Shown in pieces: positions 1 through 8,924 of a stretch of DNA of 64,000 bases. Each line of letters begins with the position of its first letter. Positions within the stretch are counted from its first letter, which is position 1. Made by a program: the position numbers and the translations under genes. The DNA is from Gammaproteobacteria bacterium (lineage in GTDB: Bacteria > Pseudomonadota > Gammaproteobacteria > Steroidobacterales > Steroidobacteraceae). Location: positions 62,001 through 126,000 of the forward strand of contig PLUE01000028.1 in the NCBI GenBank assembly GCA_003164785.1. The letters run 5' to 3'. A model generated the notes under the pieces. It ran no database searches and was not told the origin of the DNA. It saw only the letters and a program-made list of their open reading frames with translations.

Positions 1-777
1 GTAGAGCTTCAGCTTGCGCTGCGCATCGGGCGGCATGAAGCGCTGCATGTACTCGAGGGCTTTCTGAAAGGCCTCAGGTTGGTCGATCAAGCATTCGCCG
101 ACGTCGTCGGAGAAATAATCGCGCAACCCGCGGGTGACCGCGTCGCTTTCCTGGAATATCAGGAACGGTGCGGGGCGGTCGTCGTTGGCGGCCACGATGG
201 CGTCCCAGGCTGTCTTCAGATTGTTCAAGTCCCACTGCAACTCTTCGGTAGTGCGTCCGACGCCGGCGGTGCGCACGATCGCCCCCATGCCGTCCGGAAT
301 TTGCAGCGCGTTCATGGCTTCACGCATCTGATCGCGGTCTTCGCCTTCGATGCGGCGCGACACGCCGCCGGCACGCGGATTGTTCGGCATGAGCACCAGG
401 AAGCGACCGGCCAGGCTGATGAAAGTGGTGAGCGCCGCACCCTTGTTACCGCGCTCTTCCTTCTCGACCTGAACGATCAGTTCCTGGCCTTCCTGCAGAA
501 GTTCCTTGATGTTCAGCCGACCGCCAGCCGCGGGCTGGGATCGGAAGTATTCCTTGGAAATTTCCTTCAGAGGCAGGAAGCCATGGCGCTGCGCGCCATA
601 TTCCACGAACGCCGCTTCGAGACTGGGCTCGACACGGGTGATTCGCGCTTTATAGATATTGGATTTCTTTTGTTCCCGTGAGGGTATCTCAATCGATAAG
701 TCGTAGAGTTTCTGACCATCGACGAGTGCAACTCGCAGTTCTTCTTCTTGAACCGCGTTGACGAGCATTCTTTTCAT
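1..777 (-). CDS. rne: Ribonuclease E, N-terminal part (gene runs off the left edge)
   Basis: The 259 codons in the window begin [20 protein letters not shown] and continue into an S1-type RNA-binding segment (about residues 35-120, with [21 protein letters not shown]) and the start of the RNase H-like part. This is the N-terminus of the RNase E/G family, the endoribonuclease that starts mRNA decay and processes rRNA and tRNA. The ATG at 777-775 is followed by a second in-frame Met at codon 4; either could initiate. The catalytic DNase I-like domain and scaffold tail lie outside the window, so RNase E is preferred over RNase G mainly because rluC is divergent, as in Escherichia coli. Confidence 0.93.
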   Translation of the reverse strand, partial: MKRMLVNAVQEEELRVALVDGQKLYDLSIEIPSREQKKSNIYKARITRVEPSLEAAFVEYGAQRHGFLPLKEISKEYFRSQPAAGGRLNIKELLQEGQELIVQVEKEERGNKGAALTTFISLAGRFLVLMPNNPRAGGVSRRIEGEDRDQMREAMNALQIPDGMGAIVRTAGVGRTTEELQWDLNNLKTAWDAIVAANDDRPAPFLIFQESDAVTRGLRDYFSDDVGECLIDQPEAFQKALEYMQRFMPPDAQRKLKLY

Positions 778-1227
778 TTGCCCCAACTAATTTTGTAGGG
801 GCCGAGGAGGAGAGCTTGAGAATAAAGGCCGGGGCCACGACGTACGGCGCGACGACGAATAGGGATATACCGAACGCGAGCCAAGCGAACGGCATCAGAT
901 CAACCCAATTCTGCAAAAACGTATTCGGCAAGCCCGGGGCCTTTTTCTCGGTTAACCGCTTGTAAACGCCGGAGCTTGAGGCTCTCTTGCGTTAATCTCA
1001 TCGGCCGAGCGATGGTCTGGAATTCCAGAACCAACTAATATGCGGCTCCCCAACGGATGGGGGGCCACTGAAACCGGTATCCACTTGCCTAACCTATGTA
1101 TAGGACAAGAATTAGGCGGTCCCTCAAAATGGTTCAAGCGCCTGACACGGTTTTGCCACATTATCACGGTAGCCCGTCAGGGTCAATGTAATCAATACCT
1201 TAGAATGCACACCGAAGACCTCGAAAT
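778..1227. promoter_or_regulatory. Divergent rne/rluC intergenic region with long rne 5' leader
   Basis: About 450 bases lie between the divergent starts of rne and rluC with no convincing gene. Minus-strand -35/-10-like pairs occur around 1110-1190, far upstream of rne, which would give rne a leader of over 300 nt. In E. coli such a leader carries hairpins through which RNase E represses its own synthesis; C-rich and G-rich blocks near 1050-1070 could pair similarly (inference). On the plus strand a TAGAAT -10-like hexamer at 1201-1206 precedes rluC without a good -35. Confidence 0.4.
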
Positions 1228-2721
1228 ATGAATACTCCCATTGACGAACCGGTTCGACTCCACGTACCGAAAAGTGCCGTCGAATTGCGCACCATCACCG
1301 ATGACGAGGCCGGCCAGCGCGTGGACAACTTCCTCATGCGGCATTTCAAAACCGTGCCGCGGACCCGGGTTTACCGGCTCTTGCGCAAGGGCGAGGTGCG
1401 GGTCAACCGCAAGCGCGTCGATGCCGAGTACCGGTTGGCCGCCGGCGACGAAGTGCGTCTGCCGCCCGTTCGCGTCGATGCCGGGAGCGAGCCTGGCCAG
1501 CCGTCGACCAGCCTCCTCGAATTGATCGAAAAGTCGGTCATTTTCCAGGACAAGCATGTCATGGTGCTCGACAAACCCGCCGGTGTTGCGGTGCATGGCG
1601 GCAGCGGCTTGAGTTTTGGGGTCATCGAGGCGCTGCGCGCCTCGCGTCCGCGTGAAACGCTGGAACTCGTCCACCGCCTCGACCGGGATACCAGCGGCTG
1701 TCTGCTCATCGCGCGCGACCGCTCCACCCTGGTCTCGCTGCACGCCTTGATCCGTGCGGGCGGGATTCACAAGACCTATCTCGCCTTGGTGTCGGGCAGC
1801 TGGCAGCTGGGCACGAAACGTATCGATGCTCCGCTGGCGACGGATGCCCGCGAGCACGGGGAGCGCCACGTCCGGGTCAACCAGTCGGGTAAGGACTCGG
1901 TGAGCATCTTCAAGCCGGTGCAGTTCTTCGGATCGCTTGCGACCCTGATGGAGGTCGACATTCCCACCGGCCGGACCCACCAAATTCGCGTACATGCGTC
2001 GTTCGCCGGTCATCCGCTGTTGGGCGACGACAAGTACGGTGACCGCGATCGAAATGCGGAATTGAAGAGTCACGGATTGAAGCGCACTTTCCTGCACGCC
2101 CAGTCCGTGGCATTCGAATGGCCCGGGTCGGGTGTACCGTTTCACGTGAGCGCGCCGCTGCCGCCCGAATTGTCGGCCGTGATCGATGAGATCACCCCGA
2201 TGAAGCGCAAGGCGACCAAGGGGGCTCCGCGGGGTGCGCCGCGTGGCGTGGCCAAGCCGGCGCGACCCGCCCGCAGGGATGCCCCCAGCGCACCGGCGCC
2301 CGGTTGGGTACCGCGTCCGACCGCTCCGCGTACGTCGCAGAGCCGGGTTCCACCCGCGGGCCCGGGGTCCCAGAGCCGCGCGCCACGAGCGCCGCAGAGC
2401 GGCGCGCCGCGAACGTCGGCCTCGGCGCGGGAGCCGACCAGTGTCGCCCGAGCGCCAGCGACGACCCCTCGTGAGCGGCCCAGCGCACCGCGGGTGAAAA
2501 GCACCGCGCGGCGGGAACGGGGCAACGTGGCGCGAGCGAGGACCGTGGCGACCCGGGAGCAAACCAGGACGCCGCGATCGCAGAGCGCCGCACCGCGGGA
2601 GCGCAGCGGGCCCTCCCGGCCGCCGGGCGCGGCGCCGAGGGCGCGCAGCGCGTCGTGGACCGCCAAAGGACCCGGCCCGGCGGGCCGCGGGCCGCGACCT
2701 GCCAGGAGGCCGGCCCGATAG
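1228..2721 (+). CDS. rluC: 23S rRNA pseudouridine synthase RluC with long basic C-terminal tail
   Basis: Isomerises uridines in 23S rRNA to pseudouridine (family targets U955, U2504, U2580 in E. coli). An S4 RNA-binding domain covers about residues 15-80, and the RluA-type catalytic domain about 105-315, with the signature HRLDRDTSG at 149-157 (catalytic Asp152). The catalytic core ends near residue 324. A further ~173 residues are almost wholly Arg, Pro, Ala, Ser, Gly and Thr (APR-like runs), absent from typical ~320-residue RluC. The tail is likely disordered and RNA-binding (inference). Gene position divergent from rne supports RluC among the paralogues. Confidence 0.9.
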   Translation: MNTPIDEPVRLHVPKSAVELRTITDDEAGQRVDNFLMRHFKTVPRTRVYRLLRKGEVRVNRKRVDAEYRLAAGDEVRLPPVRVDAGSEPGQPSTSLLELIEKSVIFQDKHVMVLDKPAGVAVHGGSGLSFGVIEALRASRPRETLELVHRLDRDTSGCLLIARDRSTLVSLHALIRAGGIHKTYLALVSGSWQLGTKRIDAPLATDAREHGERHVRVNQSGKDSVSIFKPVQFFGSLATLMEVDIPTGRTHQIRVHASFAGHPLLGDDKYGDRDRNAELKSHGLKRTFLHAQSVAFEWPGSGVPFHVSAPLPPELSAVIDEITPMKRKATKGAPRGAPRGVAKPARPARRDAPSAPAPGWVPRPTAPRTSQSRVPPAGPGSQSRAPRAPQSGAPRTSASAREPTSVARAPATTPRERPSAPRVKSTARRERGNVARARTVATREQTRTPRSQSAAPRERSGPSRPPGAAPRARSASWTAKGPGPAGRGPRPARRPAR

Positions 2722-2740
2722 CGGCCGATCGCTGCGAAGT

Positions 2741-3349
2741 CTAGGGCAGTTCGAAGCCGGCCGTCCGCAGCACCGCGCAAAGGCGAATCAGCGGCAATCC
2801 GATCAGCGCCGTGGGATCCGAGCTGTGGATGGCCTCGCACAGGCTGATCCCGAGTCCTTCGCACTTGAAGCCGCCGGCGCAGTCGAGGGGCAACTCCCTG
2901 GCGACGTAACGTTCGACGCATGCGGCGTCCAGTAAACGGAACGTCACGCGGGTGGTGTCGATGAACTCGGATCGGAAGGCGTCGCGGTGCCGTACCACGG
3001 CGACGGCCGTGACGAATTCCAGCGTTTGGCCCGAGCAACTCAAAAGCTGGTGGGTGCAATTGGCGACCGACCCAGGCTTGCCCAAGATACGTTCGGCTCC
3101 CGTCCCGGCCTGCAGGACGGCGACCTGATCGGAACCGATCACCCAAGCGTTCGGATGTTGCAGCGCAACCGAGTGGGCTTTCGCCAGGGCGAGACGCGCG
3201 ACCAGGGAGAGAGCTTGCTCGTCCGCCTGCCGTGTTTCGTCCACCCCCGGGGCGGCGCATTCGAAGGGGATTTGCAGCCGTTGCAGCAGTTCCCGGCGAT
3301 AGATTGAGGTGGAGGCTAAAATGAGCAAAGGCGGTGACTTGAAAAACAA
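2741..3349 (-). CDS. yceF: Maf-like nucleotide pyrophosphatase, YceF subfamily
   Basis: Maf/HAM1-fold nucleoside triphosphate pyrophosphatase; YceF hydrolyses m7GTP and related modified nucleotides. The family N-terminus LILASTS, the FECAAPGVDET segment, IGSDQV and the FKCEGLGISL motif all match the YceF branch closely. The outer start is a TTG at 3349 without a clear ribosome site; a second TTG at codon 8 would give a protein starting just before ILASTS, nearer the ~194-residue family norm. It is divergent from yceD, the E. coli arrangement, and convergent with rluC (19-nt gap). Confidence 0.88.
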   Translation of the reverse strand: MFFKSPPLLILASTSIYRRELLQRLQIPFECAAPGVDETRQADEQALSLVARLALAKAHSVALQHPNAWVIGSDQVAVLQAGTGAERILGKPGSVANCTHQLLSCSGQTLEFVTAVAVVRHRDAFRSEFIDTTRVTFRLLDAACVERYVARELPLDCAGGFKCEGLGISLCEAIHSSDPTALIGLPLIRLCAVLRTAGFELP

Positions 3350-3370
3350 CGACTTGCGGCCGATTGATTT

Positions 3371-3399
3371 TTGACAGGGGTGGGCACGAGCCCTATCAT
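3371..3399 (+). promoter_or_regulatory. Strong sigma70 promoter for the yceD-rpmF-plsX-fabH operon
   Basis: Consensus -35 TTGACA (3371-3376), a 17-nt spacer and TATCAT (3394-3399, five of six matches). The expected transcription start is around 3405-3407, only 2-4 nt before the yceD ATG at 3409, so the transcript would be essentially leaderless. The promoter lies inside the upstream extension of the open frame (TTG at 3364), which argues against that earlier start. Confidence 0.75.
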
Positions 3400-3408
3400 A
3401 CGCGGCCC

Positions 3409-3927
3409 ATGGCGGCCGCCTCGACTGACCTCGTTAATTGCACACGCCTTGCCGAGGATTCGGCAGTGCTCGAGCGCGACTATGAGCTCGGCGAGTTGCC
3501 GCGCCTGAGGGACTTGCTGGCGGAGCCACAGGGAGCCGTGCATGCGACTTTCGCATTTTCGACGTCGGCATCGGGCCGCGCAGGCGCGGAGGTGACGGTC
3601 CGGGCGGTCCCGCTTCTGGTCTGCCAGCGCTGCATGCAGGGTTTCGGCTTCGCGCTCCAGAGCGGCAGCGAAGTCGAGTTTGCGACCGGCGAGTCGGCGG
3701 AAAGTGCCGATGCGGAACGCGAGCTGTTTGGAGTAGTGGATGGGCTGGTGTCGCTGCGCGAGCTGGCCGAGGAAGAATTATTGCTGGCCTTGCCGCGCGC
3801 CTTTATGTGCGATACGCCGCTGACCTGCGGCAGGGCACCGAGTTATGCGAGTGGCGAACAATCCCGTGATGCGGGAGAGATGCGCCAGCCGTTCAGCGCT
3901 CTGCAGGATTTATTGAAGAAAACTTGA
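3409..3927 (+). CDS. yceD: YceD/DUF177 family protein
   Basis: Conserved DUF177 protein encoded directly upstream of rpmF, associated in the literature with 23S rRNA accumulation and coupling of ribosome and lipid synthesis. Visible family features are the CQRCMQGF motif near residue 70 and the later acidic stretch with LAEEELLLALP. From the ATG at 3409 the protein has 172 residues, matching E. coli YceD (173). No Shine-Dalgarno precedes this ATG, which sits 9 nt after a -10 box. First gene of the operon, 15 nt before rpmF. Confidence 0.85.
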   Translation: MAAASTDLVNCTRLAEDSAVLERDYELGELPRLRDLLAEPQGAVHATFAFSTSASGRAGAEVTVRAVPLLVCQRCMQGFGFALQSGSEVEFATGESAESADAERELFGVVDGLVSLRELAEEELLLALPRAFMCDTPLTCGRAPSYASGEQSRDAGEMRQPFSALQDLLKKT

Positions 3928-3942
3928 TAGGACATAGCACCC

Positions 3943-4146
3943 ATGGCAGTTCAGAAAAGCAGAAAGACCCCGTCCAAGCGCGGCATGCACCGCTCTCATT
4001 CCGCGTTACCGCTTCCGGCGGTCTCGATCGACGCGAAGAGCGGGGAGACCCATTCACGGCACCGTATTTCGCGTGACGGGTTTTATCGCGGCAAGAAGGT
4101 GCTGCAGACCAAGGCGGACGTGGCGGCCAGCGAAAGCGACGAATAA
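3943..4146 (+). CDS. rpmF: 50S ribosomal protein L32
   Basis: The 67-residue basic protein starts [19 protein letters not shown], the invariant L32 N-terminus, and has the [14 protein letters not shown] segment. It is a structural protein of the large ribosomal subunit near the peptidyl-transferase region. Zinc-binding cysteines are absent, the usual C-minus form of gammaproteobacteria. It lies between yceD and plsX as in most proteobacteria. The last residues (VAASESDE) are acidic and extend slightly beyond the conserved core. Confidence 0.97.
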   Translation: MAVQKSRKTPSKRGMHRSHSALPLPAVSIDAKSGETHSRHRISRDGFYRGKKVLQTKADVAASESDE

Positions 4147-4198
4147 GCCCTGCATCCCGGGCGGCGAGCGGCTCGCCGTCCAGGTGTCTCCGACGCAC

Positions 4199-5227
4199 GT
4201 GTCTGCGCTGATTCACATCGCGATCGACGCCATGAGCGGCGATCGAGGGCCCTCCACCTGTGTACCCGCGGCCTTGGCTGCGGCGCGTGAGCATTCCGAT
4301 GTCCGTTTCACGTTGATCGGCCGCCAAGGCGATCTGGAGCGCGAAATCGCGGGCGCCACCGGTACCGGTGGGGCGCTGCCCGCCAATGTGTCATGCCTCC
4401 TCGCCGCTGAAGTGGTGGAGATGACGGACCATCCACGGGAAGCCCTGCGGCGGAAGAAAGATTCCTCAATGCGGCGCGCGCTCGATCTGGTCAAAACCGG
4501 CGAGGCAACGGCCTGTGTGAGTGCGGGTAATACCGGCGCCCTGATGGCCATGGCGCACTTCGTCCTGAAGATGCTGCCCGGCGTCGAGCGTCCGGCGATC
4601 GTTTCCTTGATCCCCTCCCGCGGCGGCCACACCTGCATGTTGGACCTCGGCGCGAACGCCTCGTGCACGCCCGCCCAGCTGTGCCAATTCGGCGTCATGG
4701 GTTCCATCCTGGCGACCGGTCTCGCAGGGGCACATGAAAGGCCGCGGGTTGGATTGCTCAACATCGGCGAAGAGGAAATGAAGGGCAACGAGAACGTCCA
4801 GGCCGCGCACAATCTCCTTGCCGCCAGCGGTCTGAATTACGTGGGATTCGTCGAAGGTCACGACATCTTTTCCGACGAGGTCGACGTGGTGGTCACCGAC
4901 GGCTTCACCGGAAACGTGGCCTTGAAGACCATGGAGGGCGCGGCCCGATTCATCATGGCGACGTTGCGCGAGGAATTCACGCGCAGTCCATTGCGCAAAC
5001 TGGGCGCGTTGGCGGCGAGACCGACGCTCAGCGCGGTTCGAACGCGGTTGGATCCCAACCGCTACAATGGCGCGTCCATGGTGGGCCTCAACGGCATCGT
5101 GGTCAAAAGCCACGGCGGTGCCGATCTTTTTGGATTTCAACGAGCCATCGAGGTTGCGATCCTGGAGTCGCGCACCGGCGTGCCTGCGAAAATAGCCGAG
5201 CAGCTGGGTGCTCCGCACCGGGCTTGA
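4199..5227 (+). CDS. plsX: Phosphate acyltransferase PlsX
   Basis: Converts acyl-ACP and phosphate to acyl-phosphate, the acyl donor for PlsY in phosphatidic acid synthesis; peripheral membrane enzyme. The N-terminal IAIDAMSGDRGP, the REALRRKKDSSM segment and VVTDGFTGNVALK are diagnostic. I chose the GTG at 4199 (342 residues, near the family norm); an earlier GTG at 4184 and longer frames reaching into rpmF are possible but add non-conserved residues. It follows rpmF by 52 nt and precedes fabH by 9 nt, forming one lipid-precursor operon. Confidence 0.94.
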   Translation: MSALIHIAIDAMSGDRGPSTCVPAALAAAREHSDVRFTLIGRQGDLEREIAGATGTGGALPANVSCLLAAEVVEMTDHPREALRRKKDSSMRRALDLVKTGEATACVSAGNTGALMAMAHFVLKMLPGVERPAIVSLIPSRGGHTCMLDLGANASCTPAQLCQFGVMGSILATGLAGAHERPRVGLLNIGEEEMKGNENVQAAHNLLAASGLNYVGFVEGHDIFSDEVDVVVTDGFTGNVALKTMEGAARFIMATLREEFTRSPLRKLGALAARPTLSAVRTRLDPNRYNGASMVGLNGIVVKSHGGADLFGFQRAIEVAILESRTGVPAKIAEQLGAPHRA

Positions 5228-5236
5228 AGGATCTTC

Positions 5237-6202
5237 ATGTATTCACGTATCGCGGGCACCGGCAGTTATCTGCCGGAGAAAATACTGACCAATGCCGATC
5301 TCGAGAAGCTCGTCGACACCAGTGACGAGTGGATCCGCTCGCGGACCGGGATCGCGCAACGCCACGTCGCGGCCGAAGGGCAGACCACCACCGATCTCGC
5401 CGAACACGCGGCGCGGCGTGCGATGGAGTCGGCCGGGGTGACGGCGGCGGATGTCGATCTGATCTGTGTCGGCACCACCACGCCCGACCTGGTTTTTCCG
5501 AATGTGGGCACCCTGCTGCAAGATCGGCTCGGGATTCATGGCTGCCCGGCGTTCAGCCTGGAAGCTGCCTGTACGGGTTTCGTCTACGCGCTCAGCGTGG
5601 CGGACAAATTCGTGCGGCTGGGCGAGGCGAAATGCGCGCTCGTGGTCGGCGCCGAAACGTTGACCCGAATCGTCGATTGGAACGATCGGGGCACCTGCGT
5701 GCTGTTCGCGGACGGCGCGGGCGCGGTGATTCTGCAGCCCTCGAGCGAGCCCGGCATCATCAGCACCCGGTTGCATTCCGACGGCAAATACAAGGATTTG
5801 CTGCAATATCCGGATGGCGTGTCGAAAGGCTTCAAACTCGTGCGCGAGGGCCGCGCCGGGGTGCAGATGAAGGGCAACGAGGTCTACAAGGTGGCGGTCA
5901 ATACCTTGGGTGCGCTCGTCACCGAAACGCTCGCCGTCAACGGCATCAGCCGGGATCAACTGGATTGGCTGATCCCGCATCAGGCGAACATTCGCATCAT
6001 CGAGGCCATCGCCAAGCGCCTGGACCTGCCGATGGAGAAGGTCATCGTCACCATCGAGAGCCAAGGCAACACCTCGGCGGCGTCGGTGCCGCTGGCGCTG
6101 GATACCGGCATACGGGACGGGCGCGTGAAGCGCGGCCAGCTGTTGCTGCTCGAGGCGTTCGGGGGGGGGTTTACCTGGGGATCGGCGCTGGTTCGATATT
6201 GA
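5237..6202 (+). CDS. fabH: 3-oxoacyl-ACP synthase III (KAS III)
   Basis: Starts fatty-acid elongation by condensing acetyl-CoA with malonyl-ACP in the cytoplasm. The catalytic triad is visible: Cys112 in EAACTGF, His248 in IPHQAN and Asn278 in GNTSAAS; the C-terminal GGGFTWGS is also canonical. The 321-residue length is typical. An AAGGA ribosome site lies 8 nt before the ATG. Last gene of the operon, ended by the hairpin at 6268-6292. Confidence 0.97.
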   Translation: MYSRIAGTGSYLPEKILTNADLEKLVDTSDEWIRSRTGIAQRHVAAEGQTTTDLAEHAARRAMESAGVTAADVDLICVGTTTPDLVFPNVGTLLQDRLGIHGCPAFSLEAACTGFVYALSVADKFVRLGEAKCALVVGAETLTRIVDWNDRGTCVLFADGAGAVILQPSSEPGIISTRLHSDGKYKDLLQYPDGVSKGFKLVREGRAGVQMKGNEVYKVAVNTLGALVTETLAVNGISRDQLDWLIPHQANIRIIEAIAKRLDLPMEKVIVTIESQGNTSAASVPLALDTGIRDGRVKRGQLLLLEAFGGGFTWGSALVRY

Positions 6203-6267
6203 CGAGCGACGAGTGAGGAGCGCGCGTTCGCGCGGTCCGGCTTTTGAGCATACGCACCCTAAAGAAA

Positions 6268-6292
6268 AACGCCGCGGGATGACCGCGGCGTT
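6268..6292. terminator. Bidirectional intrinsic terminator between fabH and the lipoprotein gene
   Basis: A perfect 10-bp stem (AACGCCGCGG / CCGCGGCGTT) with a GATGA loop. It is followed by TTCTTA on the plus strand and, read on the minus strand, by an A/T-rich run (complement of AAAGAAAA), so it can serve both convergent genes. Confidence 0.75.
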
Positions 6293-6320
6293 CTTACGTT
6301 CAAATCAAATGCGCGAAATA

Positions 6321-6638
6321 TTACTTCGACACTGACTTCTTGAACATGCGATCGATCTTCTCGTTGATCGCTTCGATGGCGGTCGAGTTCGACTGAGCCG
6401 TCGACAAGGCCTGGTTCGCCGTGCTCTGCGCGCCGGAGGCGGCCGAAGAGGCGCTGGCAGCGGCCCTGTTGGCGGCGGCTGCATCGCTGGAGGCTTTCGC
6501 CGTGTCGCTCTGCAGTTTGGTGACCTGGGACTTCAGATCATCGACCTGGGCCTGGATGGGCTTCAAGTCGGTGCAACCCGCAAACGCGATAACGCAAGCG
6601 GCAGCGAAGGAGGCTTTGAGTGTCGTAGAAAGTGTCAT
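6321..6638 (-). CDS. Lpp-like alanine-zipper outer-membrane lipoprotein
   Basis: A 105-residue protein with a lipoprotein signal peptide ending in the lipobox FAGC (Cys21), so the mature protein starts at an acylated Cys. The mature part is a continuous heptad-patterned coiled coil, LKPIQAQVDDLKSQVTKLQS followed by an Ala/Ser-rich alanine-zipper region, ending in a basic KKSVSK tail. This resembles Lpp/OprI murein lipoproteins, which tether outer membrane to peptidoglycan through the C-terminal Lys. It is longer than Lpp (78) and OprI (83). GGGGA ribosome site 9 nt before the ATG. Confidence 0.8.
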   Translation of the reverse strand: MTLSTTLKASFAAACVIAFAGCTDLKPIQAQVDDLKSQVTKLQSDTAKASSDAAAANRAAASASSAASGAQSTANQALSTAQSNSTAIEAINEKIDRMFKKSVSK

Positions 6639-6706
6639 AGCAATATTCCCCTGGGGTTAATTCATTGGTTTCGGAAAGCCCGAAGTGCTGCGGCAAACGA
6701 GTCCTG

Positions 6707-6736
6707 TCTTTAAGGTCGGGCTCACGTGCGTCTCAA
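6707..6736 (-). promoter_or_regulatory. Candidate promoter of the Lpp-like gene
   Basis: On the minus strand TTGAGA (complement of 6731-6736), an 18-nt spacer and TAAAGA (complement of 6707-6712), about 70 nt upstream of the lipoprotein ATG. The match is moderate and untested. Confidence 0.35.
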
Positions 6737-6902
6737 CACAGTCGCACATGAAGCCAAATTCGCGAGGCGAATGCAACTGAAATGCGCCTTTTGTCGGTTA
6801 GCAGCACCTATTTTGCCCTATTTTGCGGCATTGAAATTAAATCGCGATTAAGAATGAGCCGGCCGATGTAATTTTTACAGCGGACGGCGACGCTCGTCGC
6901 CG

Positions 6903-8840
6903 CTAACCGTGAAGCAGTTCCATGACCGCCCGATGCCCTTGATTGATGGCCGAGTCGGTATAGGCGCCGCCGCCCGCGTCCGAGTTGGCGATGGTGATAC
7001 GCCCAAATTGCGCCCGACCCACGACGTGGGGCCTGTCCTTCTCCGGCAGCTCGGGATCGAACAGAGGGTTGTATTCGGGCGCATATCCATGGGGCCAACG
7101 ATTCACGGTGATGGCCGTGATGTCGCGAGCCGGGTCGAAGCCGCCCGCGTTCAGGGTGCGTCCGAGTTGATCTCGAATATTGCGTTCGAACGTTTCGAAC
7201 GAGGTCGTCAGGAGCTCGGCGCGCCCGGCCCGATTCTGGTCATGTTCGGAAAGCCCTGGTTGACAAGGCGTGCGCACCATGTGAACGAGCATGGGGTCAT
7301 GCGGCGAACTCGTGCTCCGGTAGGCGCCCACATTGACGTGGGCATTGAGGTGGAAATACGTGTGATAGCTCCCGGGGGCGTAGACCCGGTGGAGCTTCAA
7401 TTTGTCGAATGCCTGCCAGTTACGCAGCGCGACGCTCGTGTAGACCAGAGGGGTCTTGACGAGCTTGTGCAGGGCTTCCTTCTGCGCTGGCGGCAGTTCG
7501 GGGCATAGATACGGGATCATCACGTTGTAACAGGCAAGCACGGCGCCGCGTCCGCGAACGGTGTAAGGCTGTCCCTCACGCAGATACGTGACTTCGACCT
7601 GGCCGCTCGATGGTGAATCACCGATATTGCGTGCTCGAGTCACGATGCTGTTGAGGCGCAACCGCACGGGCGTTTGGCTGCGATCGAGTTGCGCATAGTT
7701 GACGCGCGCGGTGACGATGTCGGCGCTGCCGCCGGGAATGGCGCGAGGAATGAGGTTTTGCACGAGCAGCCTGGCGATGGTCGCATTGCCGTCGGGAAAG
7801 TGAAGACGGTACGACCCGCCGGTATCCGCATAGCCCGCGGGGGTGAATCCCATGCGCGCGATCGCGCCTTTCTTGAGCTTCATGCCCTGGAAGCCGGGCA
7901 TTTCCAAAGCCCAGCAGTCGAGCGCAGATACGGCGTCGGTGCCGACCCCCCACTCACCCTTGGTGCGCGCGCTGTAGAATTTGAGCACCGCGGGATCCGC
8001 ATGAGCGACATCGCGCAGGAAGGCTTCGTAACTCATGCGCGACAGCCGCTGCTTTTTCTCGTCCGACGACACGCCCGGCATGTAATCGATTTTGGCGGTT
8101 TCGATTTGCGCAATATCCTTGCGTGCGCGCTCGGACAGCGGCGCGTCGGCGAGAAGTTGCTCGAACGGCACGGTGCCGACGCCAACCACGAGTTTGTCGG
8201 CGCCGAAGGTTTCGCGATCGAAGAATGCGCCGGACTGCAGTCCACGCGCGTCGTAGAACTTCAGGTGTTGCGTGCTCTTGGCGAGCGCCGGCACGTCGAG
8301 ACCCAGGGTCTTGAGCAAACCCGCCGCGACCGGCCCGTAGGGACGTGGGCTGTCGATCTCCAATGTGCCGCCATTCAGCAGATTCAAATGGCCGTCCAGG
8401 TTGAACTCGTTGCGCTTCGCGTGGCCCCCGAAATCATCATGGTTGTCGAGGATCAGAATGCGGCTCGCGGAGCCTGCGTGGGCACGGTAGAAATGCGCTG
8501 CGCTAAGTCCGCTGATGCCCCCGCCGACGACGATCAGGTCGTATTCTTCGCTCGTATCGGTGGCCGCCGGCCAGGTGTGGCCGTCGCGCAGGGCGTGTGC
8601 GTTCTCGAACGATCCGGGGTGGCTGCCGCGCATCCCATTGAGCAGCGGAGGGTAGTAGCCGTAGGCGTCCTGGGCGGCCGCCGGCAGTCCGGAGGAGGGA
8701 CCCTGCGGCGCGGCGAACAAAGGCCCCGACGCGGCCGCGGTGGCGCTGATCGCGATGCCGTTCAGGAAGTCGCGTCGCGTGATGGGCCGGTCCATTCCCA
8801 AGGCGATGTCGCGGGATTTGTCGTTGGCGGGGTCGGTCAT
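6903..8840 (-). CDS. Tat-exported FAD-dependent amine oxidase, spermidine dehydrogenase-like
   Basis: A 645-residue flavoprotein with a twin-arginine signal (ITRRDFLNG, Arg22-Arg23, then a hydrophobic Ala-rich segment ending at LFAAP), so it folds before export to the periplasm. A Rossmann FAD-binding motif DLIVVGGGISGLSAAHFYR follows at about 101-119, and the C-terminal FAD motif GRITIANSDAGGGAYTDSA near the end. The N-terminal LGMDRPITRRDFLNG region and the layout resemble the spermidine dehydrogenase SpdH family; substrate is inferred only. An AGGAA site precedes the ATG. It is divergent from lexA. Confidence 0.72.
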   Translation of the reverse strand: MTDPANDKSRDIALGMDRPITRRDFLNGIAISATAAASGPLFAAPQGPSSGLPAAAQDAYGYYPPLLNGMRGSHPGSFENAHALRDGHTWPAATDTSEEYDLIVVGGGISGLSAAHFYRAHAGSASRILILDNHDDFGGHAKRNEFNLDGHLNLLNGGTLEIDSPRPYGPVAAGLLKTLGLDVPALAKSTQHLKFYDARGLQSGAFFDRETFGADKLVVGVGTVPFEQLLADAPLSERARKDIAQIETAKIDYMPGVSSDEKKQRLSRMSYEAFLRDVAHADPAVLKFYSARTKGEWGVGTDAVSALDCWALEMPGFQGMKLKKGAIARMGFTPAGYADTGGSYRLHFPDGNATIARLLVQNLIPRAIPGGSADIVTARVNYAQLDRSQTPVRLRLNSIVTRARNIGDSPSSGQVEVTYLREGQPYTVRGRGAVLACYNVMIPYLCPELPPAQKEALHKLVKTPLVYTSVALRNWQAFDKLKLHRVYAPGSYHTYFHLNAHVNVGAYRSTSSPHDPMLVHMVRTPCQPGLSEHDQNRAGRAELLTTSFETFERNIRDQLGRTLNAGGFDPARDITAITVNRWPHGYAPEYNPLFDPELPEKDRPHVVGRAQFGRITIANSDAGGGAYTDSAINQGHRAVMELLHG

Positions 8841-8896
8841 TGAGTTCCTGAAGCAGTGGGTGGGAGTGACCGCAAGTTACCGCGCCACCCAGCTAC

Positions 8897-8924
8897 TTGC
8901 CAGCGCAGCGATACTGTATATAAT
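8897..8924 (+). promoter_or_regulatory. lexA operon promoter
   Basis: TTGCCA (8897-8902), 16-nt spacer and perfect TATAAT (8919-8924). The -10 box lies inside the first LexA box, so LexA binding would block RNA polymerase. It would drive lexA-imuA-imuB-dnaE2. Confidence 0.75.

Noticed and set aside
2142-3260. Long minus-strand open frame opposite the rluC tail and maf
   Set aside because: It is Arg/Gly-rich shadow coding caused by high GC; rluC and maf explain both strands and codon positions.
3364-3408. Upstream TTG start for yceD
   Set aside because: It would put the TTGACA/TATCAT promoter inside the coding sequence and add residues absent from the family.
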